Shown piece after piece: positions 1 to 11,159 of a DNA stretch of 64,000 nt (position 1 is the stretch's first letter; each line of letters starts with the position of its first letter). The stretch lies in the NCBI GenBank assembly GCA_030247855.1, contig JAPDRN010000116.1:1-64000 (forward strand). Reading direction: 5' to 3'. The DNA comes from Knufia peltigerae (taxonomy: Eukaryota; Ascomycota; Eurotiomycetes; Chaetothyriales; Trichomeriaceae). The notes below the pieces were generated by a model. The model was given only the letters and a program-made list of their open reading frames with translations, did not search any database and had not been told where the DNA came from. The position numbers and the translations under genes were made by a program.

Positions 1-22
1 GTATGTGTGTGTGTGTGTGTGT
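1..22. repeat. (GT)n microsatellite
   Basis: Run of alternating GT at the left edge of the window. It lies just downstream of the stop codon of the first minus-strand gene. Confidence 0.9.
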
Positions 23-133
23 CATGTCCTCACAGTTCGCACAGCCCCCCGGTGTCATGCACGAGATCCCCCAGGTGGTCTCGTCGAGAACCTCTTCTCC
101 CCCGCCAACTCGTCACGGTGGTCGACTTCTTCT

Positions 134-833
134 TTACAGCTGGCCGCGCTCGACCGTTGCCACCGCCTCCAGCAAGGCCGAACGTTCCCTCTTGGAGCCG
201 ACGAAGTCGGTCGGGAAGGTGTCGGTGCCCGACACCCTCCTGCGGATCTGGCCCAGGTCGGCCACGGCGGGGCCCATCCACCTGATGAACCTGCCGCGGT
301 ACCAGGACACCCAGGCCTTGCCGTCGTCGCAGAGGAAGAAGGTGTAGGGGTGACAGATCTCGATGGTCCGGCCTCCCTGGAACGCGCGACAATCTTCCGG
401 GAGGTCGACGAGTACCTTGGGGAGGTCCCCCTCGAAATGGTCGCCGCGGGTGATGACCGAGACCTTCTCCCCCGGGTTGGGATGCAGGGTGAGAAACCAA
501 TGTTCCCAGAGTTCTTCGGAGGCAAAGGAGGCAGAGGGTTTGATTTTGCTCGAGGTGCCGTCGAGTGTAGCTGCACCCTTCTCCTCCTTCTTGTCCTCCA
601 TGCTCGCGTGGTATCCTTCCCACGACTTCTTCTCTTCGGGACACGGACCGCCGGTTGCGGCGAAAGCTTCTGAACCCGATGATTAGCGGTGATACCCTTT
701 TCGAGGACAAAAGAAAACACGACTTACCCTCGGCGCGAGCGTTGCCAGCTTCCTCCTGGGCCGCCAACTGTTTCAACAACTGCGTCGCCGGAGCCATGTA
801 CAGACCCGTCTGCTGATCCTCCGTGGTCGCCAT
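134..833 (-). CDS. hypothetical protein, two exons, 213 aa
   Basis: I do not recognise the family. Exon 1 is 833-728 and exon 2 is 669-134, joined over a 58-bp intron (727-670) with a GTAAGT donor, a CTAAT branch site and a CAG acceptor. The splice keeps one frame: 35 codons plus 1 nt, then 2 nt plus 177 codons and a TAA stop. The first residues MATTEDQQTG are followed by a Lys/Glu/Ser-rich stretch (about 50-80). A compact C-terminal part (about 85-205) is rich in Trp, Phe and Gly (LWEHWFLTLHP, YTFFLCDDGKAWVSWYRG, FIRWMGPAVADLG). It has no signal peptide and no membrane segment. The well-formed intron and unbroken frame suggest a live gene. It is the leftmost gene and has no close partner. 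Confidence 0.65.
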
Positions 834-840
834 GGTCGAT

Positions 841-1447
841 TTCCTGGGGCACTGAAGGTGAGCTAAGTGGCCTGTGAATGGATTGTGAGTGCACAAGACT
901 GGGTTGAGCACGAGTTTCAAGGAAAAGGATGTGCGTCCAAGGTGGCAGGATGACCGAGAAGAAAAAGAAAGAAGAAAAAAGGGACGGCAACCTTTATGTG
1001 TTGAACGGAGCGTCCAGGCTTTGAGCGATGCAAGCCACAGGGATTCTTGTGTAACTTCAAGTGTGAGAACAGCTGTCGCAGGTGAGGCTGCTAGGCAATC
1101 ATGCATCGAATTGACAGTGGCTTTCAACTCATGTCAAAGGCCCTTCTCTCTTGTCGCCTGATGCAGGAAAGAAAGGGAACTATCATTGACCCGCTGTCCC
1201 CGTACCAATGAATGGGGGTGTTGAGACACTAGTGAATGCCATCTCCGGGGTACACCCTGGTACGGCGGGGATGGATGCAGTGTGACGACAACCAGTATGC
1301 AACACTCCTGATCAGGCACTCAATATTACACGTATTCCTCCGTTTTGTGAAGCTCCCAATCCCGCTTCCACTAACTTTGTCTTTAGAAGTTGTCTTGTCA
1401 TGTACATCATTCAAGATGAACAGAACTGTCTTGTCTCCTTTGAACAT
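841..1447. other. intergenic, no gene seen
   Basis: Upstream side of the 134-833 gene. Short overlapping frames on both strands show no splice structure or recognisable motif. I see no feature here. Confidence 0.5.
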
Positions 1448-1735
1448 TTAGACTTCTTCATTGCGGATCTTGCAGGCGGATCTTCATGTTGTTATGAAGC
1501 TTCATGTTATTAAGAGACTTGCGTCTTGAGGACCTTTCCAAGCGGATCTTCATGTTGTCATGAGGCTGCATATTGTTATGAGGCTTCATGTCGTTGAGAG
1601 GCTTGCGCCATGCGGATCTTCTAGACGGATCTTTGTTTTGTGAGACTTGTGCCTTGTGACTCCGCTTAGTCCATTGATCTTTATGTTATGAGGTGTGCAC
1701 ATGGTGACCCGCTTGGTTTATAAATAGCGGATCCC
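1448..1735. repeat. imperfect tandem repeat (GCGGATCTTCATGTTGT)
   Basis: The words GCGGATCTTCATGTTGT, GAGGCTTCATGTTGTTA and GAGACTTGCGCCTTG recur three to four times with a period of roughly 60-85 bp. The copies are diverged. No coding frame follows the repeat. Confidence 0.6.
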
Positions 1736-2117
1736 GATGCGGATTGTCGATCTCATTCTGGATCGCATTGATGCCATCATCCCCCGGGATGTTTCACGAG
1801 CTTTGGAGCTGGGTTTTGACTGCGCCTTCGACCTTGGATTTGCGACGGCAATCATCATCCTTCTCTGTCCGATGATTTCGCCAACTCTAGGCCTGGCTGT
1901 AGAACTTTGGCCGTGGTCTCGGTGTCTGCGTGAGGATTGTCCGTGGGCGAATGCCCGCCTGACTTGGTGATATCATCGTGAGGTTGACTGCCATTGTCCA
2001 CTGTCCACAGTCCTGCTCTTGTTCCTCTTCCCACCCGCGAGCCATTTCCTTTTTGTCTCCTGCCATTCAGGTACCTCCTCCTCTTCACGGTCACCTATTT
2101 CGACGACTTGAGGCGGA

Positions 2118-2146
2118 GAGGGGGGGGGGGAGGGGGGGAGGGAGGG
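2118..2146. repeat. G-rich run
   Basis: Almost pure G tract with a few A, flanked by GAGG. The 1736-2650 interval otherwise holds only short frames without support. Confidence 0.6.
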
Positions 2147-2659
2147 AGGCTCGGCATCGACTCTGATTGAAGGCCCGCTGGAACCGGTCCTCCTGCTGGT
2201 GGGCTGACTTGAACACAGGTTGGTCGATCCCGTGCTTCTATCAAGCTCAGGCAACTGAATGCGTCCGTGGTTATTCGATCAGTGATAGCCGAGTCAATCT
2301 CCAAACCAAAATAGGCACGGCAGGTTCTGCCTTCTGGACATCGTTTTTTCACAGGTGTGCATAGAGCCTGAGCGGGGGGACTCTCTTTACTTTTTTGCTG
2401 CTATCCTATTGTTCCGCCTCTTCACGTCCCTGTCCCTCGACAGGATGGCTCCAAGTCGAGCACGGGTGTAACAGTAGAGATTTATGCCGGCAGTGAACAT
2501 GACGCGCGATCTGCCTGATCGTAGCTATCCGTCAGGATCTGGCTCGGCTCGCTGTCCACAACAAGAGTCGATTGTGTTTCTGATACTCTTTCTTGAAGGA
2601 TAATTTGGGCCTCACTTCCGTTGGCATTGAAACTCTTTCGCTCCGTAGCCGGTACTTTA

Positions 2660-3190
2660 TGAACTCGATCTGGTGTCGGCCGAACGTTGATTACATCTTT
2701 GTAGCTGCCTCTTCAAGTCGTCGTCGACTGTGTATTCCGCCCTTTGAAAAACCCCGCTGAAAGATTTGCTAAGCTTGTTGCAGTTCCCCTCGGGCCGATG
2801 GATGAGAAAGATGGTAACCGTTGGCATCGATGAGGGAGCGAATGAATTCATTGATTGCCTTCCTTGAGGGTGGCGACCAGCCAAAGTAATCTTCGGACTC
2901 TTCGCCCTTGTTTGTAGTCTCACACCAGCTGTAGCACCTTTCGTCAGTCAGACCTGGCATGTGGTATTGGAGCATACTTACATACTCTCCCTGCACAGGT
3001 TCGGCAGTATCTCCTGCTCAAGCATGTTTTCATCATTCCAACGACGGGTATCTTCCTGTTCGCATCTCGGCCTGAGGACAGCTCTCTCGACGGTGCTGAT
3101 ACTTCATGACGCCGAGCTACCCGTCCTACTTGAGGATAGGTGAGTTGAATACCGCGGCATGGTGGTGATGTGAGAACCCTTTGAATGGTC
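2660..3190 (-). pseudogene. probable decayed multi-exon gene fragment
   Basis: On the minus strand, protein-like stretches occur in series but in different frames. AVLRPRCEQEDTRRWND continues to ILPNLCRES near 3000. LTDERCYSW and EESEDYFGWSPPSRKAINEF follow over 2790-2960. AEYTVDDDLKRQLQRC follows near 2715. A GTATGTAAGT donor and a CAG acceptor lie between the first two blocks, but the implied intron would be only 32 bp, too short for a usual spliceosomal intron. I infer a broken or mis-assembled gene. The family is not recognised. Confidence 0.3.
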
Positions 3191-3333
3191 ATCTTTCAAC
3201 CATTGAAGCCTTGGGGGGAGGGGTATCGAGGTACGGGTAACATGGGGACCGACGTGTTTGTGACGGCTGCGCCATGTATGGTCCATGGTGATGAGAACTA
3301 GGATCCAATGTCACAGGTTGAAGGTAAATGGTG

Positions 3334-3415
3334 TTCACGACTATGCGTTTGAAATTTCGATAGAATTCAGTACGGATGAGAACAAAACTAGATGTTGTTA
3401 GACGGCTCAGAGGCC
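3334..3415 (+). repeat. family A MITE-like repeat, 5' part
   Basis: Begins TTCACGACTATGCGTTTGAA and continues with GAATTCAGTACGGATGAG, the 5' half of the dispersed family A element described at 61348-61490. The right half is missing here. Confidence 0.6.
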
Positions 3416-3659
3416 TCTTGCGCGGCGTTCTCCGCCCGACTGTCTTTACAAGCCGAGACCTAGAACTAGTCTCAAACCGCTCCTTTTACAGCCCCGTCCA
3501 GGCGCTCATTTTTCACTTCGCGGGCCTGTTTTACAGGTGCTTGCTTGAGGCAAACCATGACGTCTGGCATTCACATTCCCAAGAAAATAGCCTACAGAAA
3601 GTCATCGAGGTCAGACTCGACAATACATCATATTAGACCCCCCCTATAGGAGTCAAAAT

Positions 3660-3806
3660 ACCCAGAGGTTGAGCCCCGTCTAACAGGTGTTGAGGCCGCA
3701 GCGCAGTGTTGTGTGTGCGCAGGCCGAGGTAATGCCCGAATAGAACCAGTGCAACAGTGGACAGGACTAGGGACATGATCAGAATCGTGACAAATGGTCG
3801 TTGTAA
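3660..3806 (+). repeat. family A MITE-like repeat, 3' part
   Basis: Carries the family A middle and right end: GAGGCCGCAGCGCAG, GCGCAGGCCGAGG, CCAGTGCAACAGTGG, and the terminal ATGATCAGAATCGTGACA. About 270 bp separate it from the 5' half at 3334. It could be a second truncated copy or one interrupted copy. Confidence 0.65.
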
Positions 3807-3996
3807 GGCATCTCTGTGGGTGAGGCAGAAGAGCGTGAGGTGAGCAGGTTGAGAAGCAGCGCGATGGCAGAAGTCAGCTTTCGGCAGTACGGGGTAGGTC
3901 AGAGGAGATTTCCAATCGTAGTTGAATTCGGTCCTACTCACAACCCATGATGACACTACCACCGCAAACACCACCGTCGCAAACGCCATCGCGCCT

Positions 3997-4839
3997 CTAT
4001 GGATGGTCAGATTCGACGCTCCTACGGGGTAGTTTGTCTTCTGCCCCGGTAGTCGCCGACCCGGGCGTCGACAGCGGTGCCTTTTTCAGAATAAACCCGT
4101 GATAGTCGAAGGAGCTGCCCGAACCACCTAGGACGTCCACCGTGATGACCCAATCCACTCCTTCACAATTGAGGAGAGGCTTTATGAAGTGAGGCTGGCG
4201 GTATGTCACATAGAGAAAAGCAGAGTCGGGCTTGAGGACACGAAAGACCTAGCGGGGCAGAAGTTAACTCGCACGGTGGTGCAATCTGTGGCGAAGCATC
4301 GGAACGTACCTCCCGGATATAACGGCCAGTGTTGTCCCGAACCTCATCGGGGGGGTCCCAAGGGCTCCCATGTATCATGGCATCCAACGTCCCTTTGTCA
4401 AAGGCAACATCCACGGATTCGGAGGGGATCTGATCCAGCTGGCGCACGTCGGCGTGCATCCAGGTGATGCCCTCCAGATGGCCGTGTTGTTTGGACATGT
4501 TGTTCACGATGACCGTGGAGAAGTCGACGCAAACTTGATTCCTGTAACCTTTCCTCCAAAGATCTTCGGGTATCGTCTGAGTGGACATTTTAGCCCTTGT
4601 CATTTGGCAATGACCACTCGTCATGGAAAGACACTACGTACGCTGTCCCCGGATCCAAGGTGAAGGATTTGTGGAGCCGTCTCTGGTGCTCGGACTTGGA
4701 ACAGATTGCGGCCCAGAAATGACTCGAGGTCGTTGAAAGACCTGAACCACTCATGGACTTGTTCATCAGGGCCGACTTGGCCATAGCGCTCGTCCCAGTA
4801 TTCAGAACGAGCTAACCGCTTGGACTCGGCCTCCGACAT
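3997..4839 (-). CDS. METTL13-like class I SAM-dependent methyltransferase, 3 exons, 238 aa
   Basis: Exons are 4839-4642, 4576-4310 and 4248-3997. The introns are 65 and 61 bp, both with GTACGT donors, and all junctions keep frame. The order of motifs matches the family that methylates eEF1A-type substrates. YWDERYG (about 14-20) and HEWFRSF are N-terminal. The SAM-binding motif I LHLGSGDS (about 59-66) ends exactly at the first splice site. VCVDFSTVIVNNM forms the next strand. FDKGTLDAM (about 112) is the characteristic motif IV region. VLKPDSAFLYVTYRQPHF is the post-motif strand. A basic/acidic tail ends the protein. The length is normal for a single-domain member. This is the best-preserved housekeeping-like gene in the left part. 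The exact methyl acceptor is inferred from the family and cannot be seen in the sequence. Confidence 0.85.
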
Positions 4840-5006
4840 TGTGGTCTTGAAACAAAAAGGTTCGAAATTTCCGTTTCCTGGAGGCGACAGCAGATTGAGG
4901 GCGAGTTGACAAAAAAAAATGATGAGGCCCTGACTCGCTGCTTTTGACAGTGACTTAGTCATTCCTGAAAACAGCCAGTTATTATCTCCCCTGTACGAGA
5001 AATAAT

Positions 5007-6600
5007 TCATCCAGAGTAATTCAGAGACGACCCCTCACAGCCCATGCCATCTTTGCGGGGAGCACAAATGACGACGTTGACCATCTCTGAAGCGGTAAAT
5101 TCTGACGATGAGGGACTGAGGATATTCGTCGCCACGTTGAAGAAGCAGCTCGAGTCATGCGTGAAAATGAATGAAGCGATAGGTATATGCTCGTTTCGTT
5201 GAAGGGGCGATTGATTCGGATGTGCATGATCTCTTTTCGATTCTGTCGACGGAGGAGATGCTGACCTGAGTTCGTCGAGTTCGGTGCCCTCATTCATCTT
5301 CTTGTCTCCCCAGGGGATTGGATTCATGGTGTGTAGGTCTTTGGCTGTGCGTAGAGGATACTCTGTGAGAGAGAAGAGTTCCCATGGATTGTTGACAACG
5401 GCACGGCGAGACTGGTCGTCGCCACTTGAACTTGTGCCTCTTTGCCTGTCACTCGCAGGAAACTTTTCCCGGCGCGCCAAAGACTCATTTTACCCGTTCC
5501 ACACGTCCCAGCCCTTGGAGCGAGTAGATGACTTGACCATCGTTCTGCAGGACCCCGAACCGGAGGCATCGCCCGCCTCGCTCTAGTTGCTGCTCATCAC
5601 GAAGATCACCTCCCCAGCTTCCTCTCCGGTGCCTGATTGCGATGGAACGGCTTGTCGGCGACATTGGAGAAAGAGACACAGGACATTTTGACCCAGGGGA
5701 CTTTCTCTTTCAGATGGTACTGTTCGCACTCGAATAGAAGTCTGATCAATCTTTGAATTGGCACTCGCGGCAGTATGGTGGATGGGATACCCGCAGAGAA
5801 GACCATGTCCAAAGCAGGTTCATCCAAAACATCTAAAGGTAGGGCCGCAAAGAAGCTTCACGGTGTTGTATGGACCAGTAGATGGACTAGGACAACGTAA
5901 CAAGACAATCCACGGCATGAGGCTGCTGGCAAGGAATCAAACACCTGTCTCCTTCTCGAAGCCGAGATAGTGTCATGGAAAGACCTGTCTCTCCTCGCAG
6001 GGGGAGGGTCTCCTTGGTGACGACAGGCCTGACAGAGAGCATCGTTGTACCTATTCAGCCGGCTACCATCTGGCTCGCCGCAGGCAACCAACAAGGCGAG
6101 CACGTATTCGAATCGACGCAGCGCAAGCCCCATATGAAAAGTGTTGTCGTCAAGCTCGTTCTCAACGGTGAACCTGGAAGCTAGCTTCAAAATTCCCAGG
6201 AGGTTGTCGAAAAGGCAGCACACCTTTGCCAATGGCGTCTCTCTCAGAATGCAGTGATCACTTATAGATTGCAGTGTGTGACCGTATCTGGTGGCCGGTG
6301 AGTTGCAAGACTTCGAATGGGCATCTGCCAGATAGTACGGTGTCTGTCCAAACACATCCGGCGAGCATGTTCCTGATCTCTTCGGCTTCCTTCATCGAGG
6401 GTATTCAGGTTTGGCCGAGGAAGTGTAGGTAGTCCTCGAGTTCCCTCGACAAGGAATGGTCCTGGACCGAAGCTTTTCCCGACCGAAGAGTGAGGAGAAT
6501 GTCGGCGTCTTGGTCAACCAGTGCCTGCACAGAATCGATCTTGTGCTGTTCGCAACAGGCTTTCGCACGGCGTTGCTAGTACCCGTGTACTCTGCGGGAG
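5007..6600 (-). CDS. unresolved multi-exon gene or gene relic
   Basis: The minus strand carries a series of protein-like blocks in consistent order but changing frames, as expected for several introns or for decay. From the 5' side: QHKIDSVQALVDQDADILL and RELEDYLHFLGQ (about 6560-6410), MKEAEEIRNMLAGCVW (about 6395), TPLAKVCCLFDNLLG and NTFHMGLALRRFEYVLALL (about 6240-6060), ALDMVFSAGIPSTILP and KVPWVKMSCVSFSNVADK (about 5815-5650), GVLQNDGQVIYSLQGLG (about 5540), NNPWELFSLTEYPLRTAKD (about 5390), and a last exon with FIFTHDSSCFFNV and MVNVVICAPRKDGMG ending at 5007. I do not recognise the family. Exon borders are not fixed. It is head-to-tail with the methyltransferase, whose start lies about 170 bp beyond its stop. 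Confidence 0.35.
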
Positions 6601-6604
6601 TCTC

Positions 6605-7260
6605 GTGTCAACATCGTCGTGGCGGCAAACCATCGAGGGGGGGGGGGTGCCAGGCAAATAAAGGGCGTGACGACCGAGCCGAGACGAATGTTCGACGCTC
6701 CTCAGAGGATACAAAGTGCACCAAAGTAACAAGTGAGTTGTTTTTGGGCTGGTGGTGCTGTTGCGTGCGATGCGCACCAAGTCCGGGAAGTACAAAGGCA
6801 AAAGGGCCAAAGGGCAAGGTTCTTGGGGGCAAAAGTCCAGTGTGGCAGAGTCAGTGGGCAGTGGGTGACACTCACAGCGGTGACGGGGAACTTTCTGGGG
6901 GGCCCAACAGTTATTATTGGGGGGGCGAGGTGTCCCTAAGTGATAATTATTGGGGGGGGGGGGGGCAAACTAACTCCTACGGGCGTGGCATGTCCCCAAG
7001 TAGTAATTATCGGAATGATGGATGTGATGGCTTTAGTAATTATTATTGCCATCGCTATGGGAAATGATTACTCTGTGATTACTCTGTAATCATCAGCTAT
7101 CGAAATCATCACTATGAACATACCATCATACCGACATGTAGAATTCCTCCTCTGCCATTTTTGCTGCTCTGCCAGGCTTGCTCGAAAACAACAAGTCATA
7201 ATTAACTTTTGTGATGATGTACAAGGTGCAGACCAGCGCCGACCAAACACCCCATAACAT
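6605..7260. other. non-coding interval with G runs
   Basis: No convincing frame. Pure G tracts occur around 6636-6646 and 6950-6965, and a GTAATTATTATTG word recurs. A GGCATGTCCCC/GAGGTGTCCC motif repeats near 6930 and 6985. Confidence 0.45.
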
Positions 7261-7261
7261 G

Positions 7262-7430
7262 TACTCTTTCGATACTCATTTGATAGTCCTTTGATACTCT
7301 TTCAATACCCCTTTGATACTCTTTCGATACTCTTTCGATACTCTTTCGATACTCTTTTGATAGTTCTTTGATACTCTTTCGATACTCTTTTGATAGTCCT
7401 TTGATAGCCTTCTGATAGTCCTCTGATCAA
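7262..7430. repeat. 11-bp minisatellite (GATACTCTTTC)
   Basis: About fifteen imperfect copies of GATACTCTTTC/GATAGTCCTTT in tandem. On the minus strand the tract would read as degenerate Ser/Lys-Glu-Tyr repeats, which I take as a by-product. It lies at the 3' end of the 7487-9796 gene. Confidence 0.9.
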
Positions 7431-7486
7431 AAGTTGAAAACTCATAGACACTTCTTCGAACAAAGACTGGATTCCTGTGAAATGTC

Positions 7487-9796
7487 TCAATCAACGCGAC
7501 ACCAGGCCCCGTTACGTCGCACCACGTTAAATCGTCCTGCCTGTCTCTGCTGTATTGGTGTTATTGGCTGGTTGATGTGCGTCCCTGTGCTCACCGCTGG
7601 TGGTTCTCGTGCCTGCTGCTGCACCGGGGCCCCGCCGTCAGTGTCATAATCCGCCGCAGATGCAGAAACTGCCCCGGAGGAAGAGGAAGTGGCTGCAGAA
7701 CCAAAATTTGTCAGACCACGCCAACCGGCACTCAAATAAGAGCGATCAGCACTGGCGGTGAGCTCGTTAGCAGCATGGATGGCATGATCGGCAGCGGTGG
7801 CAGCACTAGGATCGCCTCTAGCGTCACCAATACCTGCAAGAACGAGACGTGCTGCAGTGATAATGGCACAATCGACGGCGGCACGTGCATCGTCGCCGCC
7901 GCCGTCGCGGGCGAGGGCGGCAAAGCCATATGCGGTGACGACAGCACCAACGGCGGCAGTAGAAAACTCTCTTCTGACGGCACACCCCTGAGTTGCTTGG
8001 GAATATGCCCTGGCGGCGATAGCGACATCAAAACCACCCCGCTCGAAATTACGAATCGCCATTGTGATTTGCGGTGGGTACATAGGAGCCCAAGGGTCAT
8101 AGGAGTGGATCATAGGTCTCATGATGCGTATCGCGCCGTTGGGCTTCTCCACGGGCACCCAAGGCGCTCCAAAGATGGCGTGCACCCGCTGCCACGTGTC
8201 CTCGCGAGGAGGGATGTCTTCAGGTCTAGGGAGGTTGCCCATCAGCGTCTGAATGACTGGCTGGAGATTGCTACCGAGCCTTGAATCCTCTTGTTGTCCC
8301 CGATGTTGTTCAATGGTTGGTGGGAGAGTGGCATTGTTCATCGTGTCGTATTGTCCCAATTGCTGCTGCTGAGCGGCATGTGGACCGCCGGGGGGAGGAA
8401 GCTGAACAGGATTACCAGTAGTTGGCGCAGTACCACCAAGAAGCTGGCCATAGCCATTGTGAGGTCCTGTCCATTCAGACGGATTATCCATCATGAAGGG
8501 GTACCGTCGTTGACCGCTAGGAAGCTGCCCATACACGTCGTGGGGGTGGCGCATACCGAATTGTTCTGTATCAAGCTCCACATGTCGAGGTCGTGGTGGT
8601 GGAGGCGGATTCTGCTGACGTGTTTCCTCAGGCTGCGGCGTCAAAAATGGATCTTCGAGTGTCGTCGAACCAGTACAAAAAGCAGAAGCATGATGATTGG
8701 CCGAAGTAGAATCGGAAGGAAGCCGCACGCCCCCAGATGACAAAGCAGGAGAAGTACCAGAAAAACCACCGAGTGGAAGCGGATGTTCTGTCGATGGAGG
8801 ATCCTGCATGCCCAATGGTCCTGCACCAGTAGGAGTATGGCGAAGCTGCTGATGCATGGCTTGATCATTCTGCATGGTCGATGGTGCTGCAACAGTAGAG
8901 GATGTATGACTGGACGGTAGCAGCACGCCACCGCCGGAAGAAGGGGTGGTATCTGAAAAACGACTGGGGGGTTGCTGCTGATAGGCCCACGGAGGGGGAG
9001 TTCCCCCGCCCAGTTGCTCAGCGCTACCGGGAACAGGGGTATAGTCTGGATGAAGAAATTGCCTGTCGACTTGTGTTGTGGCAGTGGGAAAAGGCGTATG
9101 GCCTGCAAAGCGATATTGCAAGTCTAAGTCTTCTGCACTAGCTGGAGAAGGAGTATGGACGAGTAAAAGCTGCTCTTGAGGTGTCTGGTGAACATTTCGA
9201 ATGGCTGGTTGTCCTGTCGGAAAAGAAGTACGAGCGACAGGAGGAGTAACATCATCAAGATAACAACGAATGACCGAGGAAGCGGTACTGCCAGGAATAG
9301 GGCGTGGATGATCACGCTGTGGCGTTTCGTAGACATTCTGAATGCCCAATTGTCCTGTGGGAGAAAGAGTATCGCCAGGTGGATGAGAAGTAAGCCCAGG
9401 TAGATGACCATGGGTAGCAGAAGACGTGGAGGATCCTGGTACACGACGACCAGGACGATTTTGTTCAGGTGTTTCTTGTTGATTCTGCATTCCCAACTGC
9501 GCTATTGGAGAAGGACTGTGGCCTGGTGGAAGTGGCATGTCGACTTGTCCTGCACTAGCTGAAGAAGTATCGCCGGCCGGAGGGGGAGTCACCTGAGGAA
9601 GACGACCACGCACAACAAAGGATGTTGCTGAACCCGGGACATGATACTCAGGATATTCTTGCTGATGCATTTCTTGATCATTCATCTGCATGCCAAATTC
9701 TCCTGCATGGAGCTCAAGTCTGTTGATGTTTGGAAGACCTCCGGTGGATGAGAAAGAGGAGGAAGAGGAGAATGACCCTCTTGGACTAGGCAACAT
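7487..9796 (-). CDS. long low-complexity, repeat-bearing protein, 769 aa
   Basis: Single uninterrupted exon from ATG at 9796. The N-terminus has MLPSPRGSF, a Ser-rich patch and LPNINRLEL. Residues about 40-300 contain diverged repeats of about 58 residues around the words VPGSSTSS, GHLPGLT, PPGDT and SPTGQLGIQN. The middle is Pro/Gln/Gly-rich and probably disordered. The C-terminal third is different: a compact segment with FGAPWVPVEKPNG, WAPMYPPQITMAIRNFE and an Ala-rich helical stretch (GFDVAIAARAYSQAT to ITAARLVLAGIG), then a short basic end. No known domain is recognised. Preservation of a 2.3-kb frame and the peptide-level repeats argue for a real gene. The short N-terminal LPNI word is shared with the 18214-19464 protein. 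Confidence 0.65.
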   Translation of the reverse strand: MLPSPRGSFSSSSSFSSTGGLPNINRLELHAGEFGMQMNDQEMHQQEYPEYHVPGSATSFVVRGRLPQVTPPPAGDTSSASAGQVDMPLPPGHSPSPIAQLGMQNQQETPEQNRPGRRVPGSSTSSATHGHLPGLTSHPPGDTLSPTGQLGIQNVYETPQRDHPRPIPGSTASSVIRCYLDDVTPPVARTSFPTGQPAIRNVHQTPQEQLLLVHTPSPASAEDLDLQYRFAGHTPFPTATTQVDRQFLHPDYTPVPGSAEQLGGGTPPPWAYQQQPPSRFSDTTPSSGGGVLLPSSHTSSTVAAPSTMQNDQAMHQQLRHTPTGAGPLGMQDPPSTEHPLPLGGFSGTSPALSSGGVRLPSDSTSANHHASAFCTGSTTLEDPFLTPQPEETRQQNPPPPPRPRHVELDTEQFGMRHPHDVYGQLPSGQRRYPFMMDNPSEWTGPHNGYGQLLGGTAPTTGNPVQLPPPGGPHAAQQQQLGQYDTMNNATLPPTIEQHRGQQEDSRLGSNLQPVIQTLMGNLPRPEDIPPREDTWQRVHAIFGAPWVPVEKPNGAIRIMRPMIHSYDPWAPMYPPQITMAIRNFERGGFDVAIAARAYSQATQGCAVRREFSTAAVGAVVTAYGFAALARDGGGDDARAAVDCAIITAARLVLAGIGDARGDPSAATAADHAIHAANELTASADRSYLSAGWRGLTNFGSAATSSSSGAVSASAADYDTDGGAPVQQQAREPPAVSTGTHINQPITPIQQRQAGRFNVVRRNGAWCRVD

Positions 9797-10430
9797 GTTG
9801 ACGATGTTTGTCGTTGCAAACAGTGATCTGGTTCTTCAATTTTTTTCTTGTTTTCTTTTTTAGAATAGCAGCAAAGAGTGTGCGGTTTGAAAATTAAAAT
9901 CTAGTACATGGTCAGTCAGCAATGAGCACCGTCGAGTACAAGGGTCTGGTAATAGGAAAGTGAGGATGATGGAACTAACCTTTGAATGAATGTTTCAGGG
10001 ACGACAACAAGTGTTCAATGTGTTGGCTCAGAATTGAATCACCACGAGAATATCTAGTACAAGGTGGTCAGTAACGAGGGCCGTCAACTACAAGAGTCGA
10101 GTGGGGAAGGGAAGTGAGTACGATGGTACGAACCTCTGATTGAATGATTGAACCCTGCATCGCAGGCCTGCATCAGATTGTGTTTTTCTTCGCCAGTGTT
10201 GTCGTGAAAAAAGAGGAAGAGAGAGAGAGGAAGAGAGAGGGGAAGAAGCGAGAAGTATGAGGACCGCCAAGCCCGAGCAAAGTGAGGAAGGAGTGTGCTG
10301 CCGGGTACTAGTAGGAATCTGAGGAAGGAGGGTGCTGCCGGGTACTAGTAGGAATCTGAGGAAGTAGGTCTGCGGAGCATTATAAACTGCGGAAGGAGGA
10401 CTGTAATCGAGCGTCGAATAGACCGGGAGG
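9797..10430. repeat. upstream region with two direct duplications
   Basis: This is the 5' side of the 7487-9796 gene. A diverged duplication of about 130 bp (about 9900-10010 and 10055-10160) shares TAGTACAAGGTGGTCAGTAA-like and GATGGAACTAACCT-like words. A near-perfect 37-bp tandem duplication occupies 10284-10320 and 10321-10357 (core GTGCTGCCGGGTACTAGTAG), differing by one base. A GA-rich stretch is at 10203-10255. Confidence 0.75.
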
Positions 10431-10431
10431 A

Positions 10432-11040
10432 GTGTGGTGGAAGGAGATGAGGATGGAGGAGTCAACCTCTTTTGAGCGTTCCAGTCCTACAAAGGACTGC
10501 TCAAAGAATATTCAAGAGAGTGTCGACAGAGATGTTGAGAAGGAGATCGAGGATCGTATTGTGAAGCGTTTGGACCACAAGTTGGTGAACATTTTCCGCA
10601 AGGATATTACTCGCTAGACTGTTGACGATGCTTTCGAGTAGTGTGTCAAGAAACGTACTGCTGTAGGTGTTTTGACACACTATCGAAAGGACTATCGACA
10701 ACAGGATCGCGCAGGAGTGACGAAAGGAGCCTTCACCCTGGAGAATACTATTGTACAGGATGAGGGTGTAGAGGATCGAGCAGATCAATCTCAAGGTCGT
10801 CGTCATGAAGCTGCTATCGTGAAGGGTGTCTTGAGGAGGTATTGGCACTACAGGATTGTTGCAGCAACAAGAGTACGTTGAATAGTATCGAAAACGAATA
10901 CTCTCTTGGAGATGTCGCTTGCTGGATGAAACGAGTATCGAAACAGATCCATGGAAGAGAAGAAGGGCTCAAAAGCGACAGGGGACGGGAGATTATATGC
11001 CTTTTTTTGATGAGATAATTCCCAGCCTTACCGGCCCCCA
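10432..11040. other. no supported gene
   Basis: Plus-strand frames such as SVDRDVEKEIEDRIVKRLDH (about 10520-10580) look charged and helical but are broken by stops at 10618 and 10640. The minus-strand frame over the same bases is hydrophobic. I cannot decide between a relic and chance. Confidence 0.3.
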
Positions 11041-11159
11041 TGCGAAAAAAGAGGTGAAGCGGTCAGGGTATACCGGACTAAGCGAGAAGAGGGGTTGAAA
11101 AAGCTCAACAATCCATTGGCCCCGGTCCGTACCAATGAAACCGAAACTCTTGTAAGCCT

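Noticed and set aside
3633..3989. 118-codon minus frame with a hydrophobic start as a secreted or membrane protein
   Set aside because: Most of it is family A repeat sequence; the hydrophobic residues derive from the repeat.
7262..7430. CRISPR-like array
   Set aside because: Eleven-base units are contiguous without spacers, and the host is a fungus; this is a minisatellite.
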